Source of the DNA: Bacteroidaceae bacterium
GTDB taxonomy: Bacteria; Bacteroidota; Bacteroidia; Bacteroidales; Bacteroidaceae
DNA: 38,976 bases
Assembly: GCA_017470525.1 (NCBI GenBank)
Contig: JAFUYM010000039.1
Span: 1 to 38,976, forward strand
Reading direction: 5' to 3'
Below are positions 32,701 to 38,976 of the stretch, piece by piece (position 1 is the first letter of the stretch; each line of letters starts with the position of its first letter). The position numbers and the translations under genes were made by a program. Below the pieces are notes generated by a model. It saw only the letters and a list, made by a program, of their open reading frames with translations, was not told the origin of the DNA and ran no database searches.

Positions 32701-32893
32701 GACGTATAACCTGCCCAAGAAACTGCTTCGCCACGCTGGTATCAGTAAGGCAAGTGTGTTCTTGCAGGGCGAGAATCTTCTGACATTTTGCGGACAGCAG
32801 GGTCTCGATCCAGAGCAGTCGTATGACGGTTCAAGCAATTTCCGCTATCCTGCCATGAAGACCTTGTCAATAGGCGTAAATGTGGGATTTTAG
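29786..32893 (+). CDS. SusC/RagA-family TonB-dependent outer-membrane transporter
   Basis: The 1035-residue protein has a signal peptide ending AGAFAQ, a CarboxypepD_reg-like domain (TIKGTVKDLLTGEPIVGATI), a TonB plug (LEGTAPGVQ, SILIRGVGS, LYVVDGVPYGG, GSRAANGVIMITTKKG) and a C-terminal beta barrel ending in a Phe (GVNVGF). Members move substrates too large for porins across the outer membrane, powered by TonB, with a SusD partner as lid. It lies 45 bp before the susD gene. The operon encodes peptidases rather than glycosidases, so peptides are a likelier cargo than glycans; this is inference. No TonB-box N-terminal extension for anti-sigma signalling is visible. Confidence 0.95.
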   Translation: MTNRKRFLTVAVATIVSVAGAFAQTIKGTVKDLLTGEPIVGATIRINNVKGGGVVTNADGEFTIKANKLPVSLTASLVGYRKQNVVVYDDEEDVEIALKEQVQSLNEVIIAVPYGQVKRDNFTGSATYISGEQIAQAQVSNVTKALEGTAPGVQSFSSAGQPGSSASILIRGVGSANYSNEPLYVVDGVPYGGSLNTIASADIESITVLKDAASTSLYGSRAANGVIMITTKKGRLNEKAKVDLTAKYGWSSRAIKDYKQVGTQQWLELFWESLRNYRQDQGFTAEEAAEWASNNFVSRLGINPYGTNFPQPIGTDGKLVAGASLLWDDDWDDALQQNAHYQDYTVRVSGGTNNTKYFFSAGYLDDQGAYKATDFSRYTLRANIETQIKPWLEAGVNLGTAYTVTNEPPQTSVQLLSPIFYARNMRGWMPIYQHDLETGELLLDDAGNPQYDYGLYRLNNYNGYNLVSSLDHDRWRDKRETGSVRSFITVKPLKGLSYKFSLNIDYSNTNSLTYRNPSVGKYAASGGSVSQSNSRSTRVTLNNVVNYSTTFNELHNLHLMAGHEYYETNSHSLSGGRTGILTDGYYELSMASTISSSTSSSSAYKLLSFFSSADYNYAEKYYLSGSLRTDGSSRFAPDNRWGTFWSVGASWKLSSEKFLADTSGWLDNLGLRVSYGGQGNDNVGSNYQALFAISNNLGNSGLRASTLSSENVHWETNLNLNLGLDFALFSNRLQGSVEYFVRRSKDLLFSLDLVPSSGFSSTSQNIGALKNYGWEFTLSGYPISTKDWKWRIGANLTTYKNKITSLPEEEMWSGNRKWVRGGSLYDLYVVEWAGVNPENGNGQWWYTNADGERVKTESYSQANTNENKVYVGKSLPTLSGGVNTELTWKDFSLSALLSFSLGGHIINNDYSHIMQQGGHWYAWSVDILNRWTPENTETDVAKLTYSPQKVYSSVDSHFLQSSSYARLKTLTLTYNLPKKLLRHAGISKASVFLQGENLLTFCGQQGLDPEQSYDGSSNFRYPAMKTLSIGVNVGF

Positions 32894-32938
32894 GAGAATG
32901 AAGAATCTTTTCGGAATAAAAATAAAAGATAGACAGAT

Positions 32939-34501
32939 ATGAAAAAGAATTGGAAGAATATATTGGTTTGGGCGGCTCTGCTGGGTGCGACTGGCTCTTT
33001 CACTGCGTGTGATTTGGAAACGCCGCCAACGTCTTCGGTGGACGTGGAGAGTGTGTTTGGTTCGACCAGCGATGCTGAAATGGTGCTGGAGGGTGTGTGG
33101 CGATACTTGCTGGATGCCAATAGCGGTGACCGTAACCCTTCGTGGGGCACCATCCGCATGACCGATGACTGCATGGGCAACGACATTGTGGAAACGAACC
33201 GCTATGGGGCGAACACGAGGTATGACTTTACGGATATTTATGGGCGTGCCAATAGTGCAGGCTCACTGGTGTGGACGCTGATTTATGCGGGTGTGAACAA
33301 TGCCAACAACGTGCTGGACAATATCGACGATGCGACAGGGCAGACGGAAGACCGCAACCGCATCAAGGGGCAGGCTTACGGACTGAGAGGGTACATGTAT
33401 CTGGAACTGGCGTCGCATTTCAGTTTTGCCATCGACAAAGACCCGAATGCCGTGTGTGCTCCTATCTATACGAAGACGACTGACTTTGCCCAGGCGAGCG
33501 AGGGTGTGGCTGCCAGCAGTGTGAGTGAGGTGTATGCTCAGGCTATTTCGGACTTGGAGAATGCCCTTGAGTTGATTCCGACAAACTATGCCAGAACGGC
33601 GAAGTATCAGATGAACCGTCAGGTGGTGCTGGGCTTGCTCGCTCGTGCCAACCTCTATGCCCGCAACTGGCAGAAGGCACTCGATTATAGCGAGGAATTG
33701 CTGGGGCTGAATCACTATCTGATGACGGAGGAAGAGTGGAAGAGCGGTTTCAATCAGGTGAGCAACAACGAGTGGATTTGGGGTCATCCGCAGACGGCAG
33801 ACCAGCACGGATACAGTCAGATTCTGAATTATCTGAACACGACGGAAACGTCATCGACGTATTATAGCCTGATGGTTGACCCTTACTTCCGTGAACTGTA
33901 TAACGACGGCGACTATCGCAAAGACCAGATTTACTGGTCGCCCACTCCGTCGCAAAACCCTGCTACGGCAACGATTCTGTGGATGAGGAACGAGAAGTTC
34001 CGCTATTATGATGCCAACTCGAAATATGGCGACGTGGTGCTGCTCCGTTCGGGCGAGGTCTATCTCATCAATGCGGAGGCAAAGGCTCGTCTGGGACAGA
34101 ACAGTGCGGCTGTGGCAAGGCTGAACGAACTTCGCACGGCTCGTGGTGCGACATTGGCTTCTTCCTCATTGTCGGGTGACGCTCTGGTGGAGGAGATTCT
34201 GGTGGAGCGTCGCAAGGAGTTGTGGGGTGAGGGCTTCTCGCTGGTGGACATCATCCGCAACCAGAAGGCGGTGGAAAGGCGTGACTGGCCTGACACAAAC
34301 TTTGACTACACATGGGTGGACAACAATGGGGTGACGCAGACTCGAAGCATCCCGACCGCAGGTCACCGCATCATCAACCTGCCCGACGGAACGCCGTTTG
34401 TGCCGAACAGCAAGTATTATTTGTGGCGTATTCCGAACACGGAGGAAACGGCGAACAAGCATCTGTATGAGAATTATCAACGACTTTCGATTTATGATTA
34501 A
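32939..34501 (+). CDS. SusD/RagB-family surface lipoprotein
   Basis: The 520-residue protein has a lipoprotein signal (SFTAC, acylated Cys24) and the SusD fold: early LETPPTSSVDVESVFGSTSDAE, TPR-like helices with GQAYGLRGYMYLELA, and the C-terminal block RSGEVYLINAEAKARLG, VEEILVERRKELWGEG and DIIRNQK. It binds substrate on the cell surface and caps the SusC barrel. It is paired with the upstream susC gene (45-bp gap) and followed 14 bp later by the M28 peptidase gene. Length is normal for the family. Confidence 0.95.
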   Translation: MKKNWKNILVWAALLGATGSFTACDLETPPTSSVDVESVFGSTSDAEMVLEGVWRYLLDANSGDRNPSWGTIRMTDDCMGNDIVETNRYGANTRYDFTDIYGRANSAGSLVWTLIYAGVNNANNVLDNIDDATGQTEDRNRIKGQAYGLRGYMYLELASHFSFAIDKDPNAVCAPIYTKTTDFAQASEGVAASSVSEVYAQAISDLENALELIPTNYARTAKYQMNRQVVLGLLARANLYARNWQKALDYSEELLGLNHYLMTEEEWKSGFNQVSNNEWIWGHPQTADQHGYSQILNYLNTTETSSTYYSLMVDPYFRELYNDGDYRKDQIYWSPTPSQNPATATILWMRNEKFRYYDANSKYGDVVLLRSGEVYLINAEAKARLGQNSAAVARLNELRTARGATLASSSLSGDALVEEILVERRKELWGEGFSLVDIIRNQKAVERRDWPDTNFDYTWVDNNGVTQTRSIPTAGHRIINLPDGTPFVPNSKYYLWRIPNTEETANKHLYENYQRLSIYD

Positions 34502-34515
34502 AAAAACAGAAGGAC

Positions 34516-36108
34516 ATGAGAAAGAGTTTCCTTTTTTGTGCCGCTGTGCTGACGATTTCTCTGGAACTGTCAGCACAATGGCAGAATCAGCCCGAGCCTC
34601 TGAAGGTGGCGGTTGACGAGACGACCTTCCGTGAGCACGTTCGTGTGTTGGCGTCGGATGAGTACGGCGGCCGTAAGCCGTTGACTCCATACGAGCAGAA
34701 GACGATTGACTACATCGCGGGGGAGTTCAAGAAACTGGGCTTGCAGCCTGCGGGTGGCGACAGTTACTTCCAAGAGGTACCACTGGTGGATGCGACCGTG
34801 AAGGCGAAGGGCGGCAAATTTGTGGTGAAGGGTCCCAAGGGCAGTACCACGCTGAGGGACTTTGACGACGACATCATCTGGACGGCTCGGAAGGATCTGC
34901 GTATCGGCTTGAAGAATGCGGAGTTCGTCTTTGTGGGCTTCGGCATCAATGCCCCTGAGTTTGGATGGAATGACTATGAGGGCATCGACGTGAAGGGCAA
35001 GGTGGTGGTGGCACTGGTGAACGACCCTGGCTATTACGACCAGACGCTTTTCAAGGGCAGACAGATGACCTACTATGGCAGATGGATTTATAAGTTTGAG
35101 GAGGCGAGTCGGCAGGGTGCCGCAGGCATATTGGTGGTGCACGACGATCGTCCAGCCTCGTATGGTTGGAACGTGGTGCAGGCTTCGTGGTGGGAACACA
35201 ACTTGGAACTGATTAACGATAAGGACAACCGTGACTTGGTTCTGTTCAAGGGGTGGGTGACTCGCCCGAAGGCAACCGAACTGTTTGAGAATGCTGGCTA
35301 CACGTATGAAGAACTGTTGACGAGGGCACAGAAGAAGGGCTTCAGGTCGTTCTCTTTGCAATCGAAGGCAAACATCGACTTCGTGAATGACGTGTCGGTT
35401 GGCATCTCCCACAACGTGGCGGCTGTGCTGCCTGGCACCGACTTGAAGGATGAGTACGTCATCTATAATGCCCATTGGGACCACTTTGGCATCGGCAAAC
35501 CGATTGATGGCGACTCCATCTACAATGGTGCCAGCGACAACGCATCGGGTGTGGCGACCATTCTGACCATTGCCAAGAAGTTTGCTGAACTGGGGGTGAA
35601 GCCTCGTCGCTCCATCCTTTTCCTCGGGGTGACGGCAGAGGAGGCGGTGCTGCTGGGGTCGCAACATTATGTGACGCATCCTTTGGTGCCGCTGGAGAAA
35701 ACTGTCGCCGTGCTGAATTATGACGGCACGGCACCTGCTCCTGCTACGTATGACGTGATTCACCATGCCGAGAATACGGCGGATAAGTTTGTACGAATTG
35801 CGGCAGAGGGACAGGGCAGAACCTACGTGCCCGTGAAGTCGGGGACGGGCTATCGCTCCGACCACTTCTCTTTCAATCGTGTGGGTGTGCCGACGATTGT
35901 CACGCGTGGAGGTCGCAGCCAAGTGAAAGAGGGGGCACGTGGCAGAAAGCCTGGTACCTACCATCAGCCGTCGGACGAATACAGCGAGGATTGGGACGTG
36001 GCAGGCACGGTGCAGAACATCGGATTGACGTTTTCCATCGGCTGGCTGATTGCCAACACGGACGAGACGGTGGAATGGTATCCTGACGCTCCGTATCGGC
36101 GAAAGTAA
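34516..36108 (+). CDS. Exported M28-family metallopeptidase
   Basis: The 530-residue protein has a signal peptide (MRKSFLFCAAVLTISLELSAQ). A PA-like insert occurs at about 130-260 (GKVVVALVNDPGYYDQTLFKG, GAAGILVVHD). The di-zinc site of M28 is complete: His320 and Asp322 (NAHWDHFG), Asp341 (GASDNASG), Glu375-Glu376 (VTAEEAVLLGS), Asp403 (VLNYDGTAP) and His450 (YRSDHFSF). M28 enzymes are mostly aminopeptidases or dipeptidases; some act as glutaminyl cyclases or carboxypeptidases. It should act in the periplasm and could trim peptides brought in by the neighbouring SusCD pair. The gene is 14 bp from susD and 35 bp from the TlpA-like gene. Confidence 0.93.
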   Translation: MRKSFLFCAAVLTISLELSAQWQNQPEPLKVAVDETTFREHVRVLASDEYGGRKPLTPYEQKTIDYIAGEFKKLGLQPAGGDSYFQEVPLVDATVKAKGGKFVVKGPKGSTTLRDFDDDIIWTARKDLRIGLKNAEFVFVGFGINAPEFGWNDYEGIDVKGKVVVALVNDPGYYDQTLFKGRQMTYYGRWIYKFEEASRQGAAGILVVHDDRPASYGWNVVQASWWEHNLELINDKDNRDLVLFKGWVTRPKATELFENAGYTYEELLTRAQKKGFRSFSLQSKANIDFVNDVSVGISHNVAAVLPGTDLKDEYVIYNAHWDHFGIGKPIDGDSIYNGASDNASGVATILTIAKKFAELGVKPRRSILFLGVTAEEAVLLGSQHYVTHPLVPLEKTVAVLNYDGTAPAPATYDVIHHAENTADKFVRIAAEGQGRTYVPVKSGTGYRSDHFSFNRVGVPTIVTRGGRSQVKEGARGRKPGTYHQPSDEYSEDWDVAGTVQNIGLTFSIGWLIANTDETVEWYPDAPYRRK

Positions 36109-36143
36109 CTCAGGGAGAGTAATCACTAAAAAAAGGAAAAAAA

Positions 36144-37151
36144 ATGATGAAGGTAAGATTGATGGTTCTGTCTTTAGGGCTGGTTGCTGTGTCGGCTTGC
36201 AGTTGGGGACAGACAGAAAGGGCACAGGTCAAGATTGTGGGCGATGTGCCAGAGGGAGTGACAGGCAAGGTGTACTTGCAGAAGTTTAACAATAAACTGT
36301 TCGATGATGTGGACTCGGTGGAGATTGCCGACGGCAAGTTCTCTTTCGACGAGACGCTGGAGTTGCCCGAACTGTATGGGCTGACGACGGGCAAGGAGCA
36401 GACTCCCTACTACCTTTTCTTGGAGAAAGGTGAAGTGAAGGTGCATCTTGACCCTCAGCAGGGCTACCGCAACTCGACAGCGGCGGGGTCGGCTTTGCAG
36501 GACGAGTTTGTGGCATACAAGCAGCAGCGTGGCGTGGACATCGGCCAGTACATACGGCAGCATCCGGCATCGTTGGTTGCGGCATACGTGCTCTACAGAG
36601 ATTTCTCCTATCGGCTCACTCCCGAGCAGATTCAAGAGCATATCGCCTTGCTGAACGAACCGTTGCAGAAGACTGTCTATGTGGACATCTTGCGTGACTT
36701 TGCCAAAACGCTGGATGCGGTAAGTGTGGGCAAACAAGCCCCCGACTTCTCGGCGGCGACTCCCGACGGGGGAATTTTGTCGCTGAAGGAGGTGCTGGCA
36801 CAGAACAAGTATGTGCTCATTGACTTTTGGGCATCGTGGTGCGGTCCTTGTCGGCGGGAGAACCCCAATGTGGTGCGAGCCTATCAGACGTTCCACGACA
36901 AGGGATTTACCGTACTGGGCGTATCACTTGACAAGTCGAAGGAAGCGTGGCTGAAAGCCATCGCCAGCGACGGGCTGACTTGGCAACATGTGTCCGACCT
37001 CAAGTTTTGGGCAAGTGAACCTGCCCAACTCTATGGGGTGCGAGTCATCCCCAGCAATTTCTTGGTGGACAGCACAGGCAAGATTGTCGCCCGCAACCTG
37101 AGGGGCGAAGACTTGACCGCATTCTTGAAAGAGGTGCTGGAGAAGGAATGA
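36144..37151 (+). CDS. TlpA-like thioredoxin-fold lipoprotein with an N-terminal DUF4369-type domain
   Basis: The 335-residue protein has a lipoprotein signal (VAVSAC, Cys19), a DUF4369-like beta domain (about 25-110, VKIVGDVPEGVTGKVYLQK), a helical middle and a C-terminal thioredoxin domain with Cys233 and Cys236 in FWASWCGPCRREN. Such proteins reduce or reshuffle disulfides in the periplasm, usually with electrons from DsbD. It is the last gene of the SusCD operon. Its stop is 3 bp from the stop of a second, convergent TlpA-like gene. Either of two adjacent ATGs could be the start. Its role beside peptidases may be to open disulfides in substrates; that is inference. Confidence 0.93.
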   Translation: MMKVRLMVLSLGLVAVSACSWGQTERAQVKIVGDVPEGVTGKVYLQKFNNKLFDDVDSVEIADGKFSFDETLELPELYGLTTGKEQTPYYLFLEKGEVKVHLDPQQGYRNSTAAGSALQDEFVAYKQQRGVDIGQYIRQHPASLVAAYVLYRDFSYRLTPEQIQEHIALLNEPLQKTVYVDILRDFAKTLDAVSVGKQAPDFSAATPDGGILSLKEVLAQNKYVLIDFWASWCGPCRRENPNVVRAYQTFHDKGFTVLGVSLDKSKEAWLKAIASDGLTWQHVSDLKFWASEPAQLYGVRVIPSNFLVDSTGKIVARNLRGEDLTAFLKEVLEKE

Positions 37152-37154
37152 ATT

Positions 37155-38324
37155 TCATTTAAACAACTCTGCCAACTTCGTGCGGAGGTTCTCGCCTCGG
37201 GCATCGTTGTTGGAGACGATGACACGGGCATCCTTGTCAAGCAGATAGACGGTGGGGTAGAACTGTACCTTGTAGAGTTTGGCAATGCCTTTGTCGCCGT
37301 CGATGTCGTTGGGCCAAGGGGTCTTTTCCTCGTCGAGTGCTTTCAGCCAGTCAGCCTCTTTCTGGTCGGCTGAAATGGAGACGATTTGGAAACCCTTGTC
37401 TTTGTAGATTTCGTATTGCGACTCGAAGTTAGGTATTTCCTTACGGCAAGGTCCGCACCAAGATGCCCAGAAGTCAAGCAACACGTACTTGTTCTGCTTG
37501 CAGATGTCGTAGAGGTTCATCTTCGCGCCAGTGGCATGGTCGGTGAACTCGAAGTTGGGCATGGGAACATCAGTGGACACGGGCACGACCTTGTCTGCCA
37601 CCACTTTGCCGTAGAAGGATTTCTTGACCTCGTCGGAGAACTGGTCATACACAGGTCTCTGCTGAGGTGTCAGATAGTTATAGTTAGTCACCATAAAAAA
37701 GGGACCGAACCAGTTGTCTTTGTTTTCCGTAATAGCATCGCCAATGGTTTTTTCCACCTTGTTGAAGAAGGCTTTTTCCGCCTCAGCCAGTTTCTGGTAT
37801 TCAGGGGAAGCCATGATAGCATCCCATTCGGAGGTGCCTCGCTGTGCCTTCGAGAGTTTATCCACCACCTCCTTGTTGTCCTCATGGTACTTCGCGTACT
37901 CGGCATTAAGGGCATTGCGGTTAGGACGGTGAGCGAGGTAGTAATCGTGAGTGGGTGAACCTTTCACTTCGAGCCGGTTGAAGCCCATCGCCATCTTTCC
38001 ATCGCCAGCGGGGTCAAGATGCACATCGGCATCGAGTGTGACATGCTCACCACTGCCTATGGCGACAATGGTGCCGCCATAGGTATCGACCACTCCGATG
38101 CGGTAGCCTCGGGGTTCGGTAGCATCCCATGAGAAGGTGGCTTTTCCTTCTTTGGTCTCCACCACCTGGAGGTCGGGTTCATCTTCGTAGGTGCCTGCCA
38201 AGGCGATGGATAGTTTCGTGCCGTCTGCGAGTCCATTCATGTTGACATGAACAGTCGTGTTTTGTGCATTTGCCTCCATGCACAGCATCATGCTTACGAG
38301 CATGGCAATCCATAAGTTTTTCAT
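37155..38324 (-). CDS. Second TlpA-like thioredoxin-fold protein, secreted
   Basis: The 389-residue protein has a signal peptide (MKNLWIAMLVSMMLCMEANAQ), an N-terminal DUF4369-like domain, a long charged helical middle (about 130-225) and a C-terminal thioredoxin domain with Cys290 and Cys293 in FWASWCGPCRKEIP. There is no lipobox cysteine, unlike its neighbour, so it should be soluble in the periplasm. It converges on the SusCD operon with 3 bp between stop codons and has its own promoter at 38369-38376. The two proteins share layout and active site but differ widely elsewhere, so they are not a recent duplication. Confidence 0.92.
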   Translation of the reverse strand: MKNLWIAMLVSMMLCMEANAQNTTVHVNMNGLADGTKLSIALAGTYEDEPDLQVVETKEGKATFSWDATEPRGYRIGVVDTYGGTIVAIGSGEHVTLDADVHLDPAGDGKMAMGFNRLEVKGSPTHDYYLAHRPNRNALNAEYAKYHEDNKEVVDKLSKAQRGTSEWDAIMASPEYQKLAEAEKAFFNKVEKTIGDAITENKDNWFGPFFMVTNYNYLTPQQRPVYDQFSDEVKKSFYGKVVADKVVPVSTDVPMPNFEFTDHATGAKMNLYDICKQNKYVLLDFWASWCGPCRKEIPNFESQYEIYKDKGFQIVSISADQKEADWLKALDEEKTPWPNDIDGDKGIAKLYKVQFYPTVYLLDKDARVIVSNNDARGENLRTKLAELFK

Positions 38325-38368
38325 CTTTGTTCTTATTCGTGGGTTAATAAAAAGTGAATTAGACGGTG

Positions 38369-38376
38369 CAAATTTA
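38369..38376 (-). promoter_or_regulatory. Predicted promoter -7 box for the second TlpA-like gene
   Basis: Minus strand TAAATTTG in ATGTAAATTTGCACC, 44 nt upstream of the start codon at 38324. It fits TAnnTTTG. Confidence 0.55.
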
Positions 38377-38885
38377 CATAAAAATCTTGATTTGCAAGCC
38401 CGCCACTATAAAAACATCAATTCTTCGCTCATATTTTTCTTTTTTCAAGGTGCTCAGGCGAACGGAGTTCGGAGTCTCGGAACAAATTATCGTCAACCTT
38501 TAGCTCGGCGTAGCCAATTATTGGTCATTATCGTTTATCTTGCGCCGCAGCGCAAGAGCCATCAAAAACTTTTTGCTCCTTCGCCGCCAAGGTGACTTGA
38601 GAAAACGGCAATTGCGATAGGACAAAATGAACCTTTCTTACAATAAAGCCCCTTAGTAGATGATAAAAAGAAGGATTTCTCGTATTTTCCTCCGAAACGA
38701 CCTAATTATTTTAATCCTAAAATCCGCAACTATCATCCAATACACGATTAAGGGTAGATTTATGAGTCGTTAGTAGCAGCTTTCAGTAAAAAGCAACAGC
38801 ACAACATCAATATGTAGCCACCATCCCCTTACCCCCCGATGCGACTTGAGGTAATACGCAGATTCAAACCGGAAAGAAAGGATTC
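38377..38885. other. Non-coding stretch near the right edge
   Basis: No gene is supported here. It contains the second copy of the dispersed repeat (38449-38477) and a hairpin CTTGCGC / GCGCAAG with a 4-nt loop (within about 38539-38556). I searched by eye for tRNA-like ends and found none. The rest has stop codons in all frames and no further recognisable signal. Confidence 0.5.
38449..38477. repeat. Short dispersed repeat, copy 2
   Basis: This is the counterpart of 28246-28273. It begins GGTGCTCAGGCGAA and ends GAGTCT, after a T-rich tract, about 73 bp upstream of the minus-strand promoter at 38369. Confidence 0.5.
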
Positions 38886-38976
38886 TTATCCGAATTCTGT
38901 TTTGAAGGGTTTTGCATAAGCTCGGTTCTCTGTGTAGATATTCAGCACGTATTGCCTTGCAGTCATGATCCACTTG
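38886..38976 (-). CDS. Possible 3' end of an unidentified gene (runs off the right edge)
   Basis: On the minus strand a frame open from the window edge reads KWIMTARQYVLN, then IYTENRAYAKPFKTEFG, and stops with TAA at 38886-38888. Codon use looks normal for the region and the reading frame is open to the edge, but at 29 residues chance cannot be excluded. I do not recognise the protein. Confidence 0.4.
   Translation of the reverse strand, partial: KWIMTARQYVLNIYTENRAYAKPFKTEFG

Noticed and set aside
34570-36225. Long open frame on the minus strand opposite the M28 peptidase (551 codons)
   Set aside because: It has no motif or start signal, while the sense strand encodes a complete M28 metal site.
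36144-38324. The two TlpA-like genes as a recent inverted duplication
   Set aside because: Only the FWASWCGPCR region and general layout match; the rest, including signal type and middle domain, differs.
38377-38885. tRNA or transposase remnant in the right-hand gap
   Set aside because: No T-loop consensus, CCA end, inverted terminal repeats or transposase-like peptide could be found.

Overview
The window looks like chromosome of a Bacteroidales bacterium, most likely Prevotellaceae. The supporting evidence is SusC/SusD proteins, a hybrid two-component system, a DUF3467 gene beside the str operon, fusA followed directly by rpsJ with no tuf, short C-terminal tails of the NGKKVLVK type, few Shine-Dalgarno sites, and promoters of the Bacteroidetes TAnnTTTG type. 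I found 11 such promoters, and all fit GTAnnTTTGC. The species is inferred; no rRNA or tRNA is present to fix it.

Layout. (1) 1-4803, minus strand: DUF3467 gene, rpsL, rpsG, fusA, rpsJ and the start of rplC, i.e. the str operon running into the S10 operon. (2) 4844-5947, minus: a secreted PL10-type pectate lyase, followed by a repeat-rich 600-bp gap. (3) 6553-21675: a carbohydrate-flavoured region with two very large multimodular secreted proteins (949 and 1129 aa) that share a C-terminal tail and a 3' UTR element, manA and fucO diverging from a 51-nt inverted repeat, a small DUF4332 protein, a hybrid two-component regulator (HTCS) and a GH5 endoglucanase-like enzyme. (4) 21683-26729, minus: an apparent operon trxB-dsbD-DUF853 ATPase. 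(5) 26892-28172, minus: a CyuA-type cysteine desulfidase, apparently leaderless. (6) 28438-37151, plus: a five-gene operon encoding an N-terminal-nucleophile amidohydrolase, SusC, SusD, an M28 metallopeptidase and a TlpA-like lipoprotein, with no glycosidase. (7) 37155-38324, minus: a second TlpA-like protein converging on the operon end. (8) 38325-38976: mostly non-coding, with the 3' end of another minus-strand gene at the edge.

How the parts may work together (inference). The five-gene SusCD operon looks like a peptide or amide uptake locus rather than a glycan locus. TrxB could pass cytoplasmic reducing power through DsbD to periplasmic TlpA proteins, two of which are encoded nearby. The HTCS sits between modular binding proteins and a GH5 enzyme and is a plausible regulator of them.

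The most unusual non-coding features are these: a promoter cassette present as a 51-nt inverted repeat between manA and fucO and again at trxB; a structured 3' UTR element shared by the two large paralogous proteins, with compensating changes; several different 7-bp tandem repeats that sit on or beside stop codons; and a three-armed palindromic repeat near 6090-6160.
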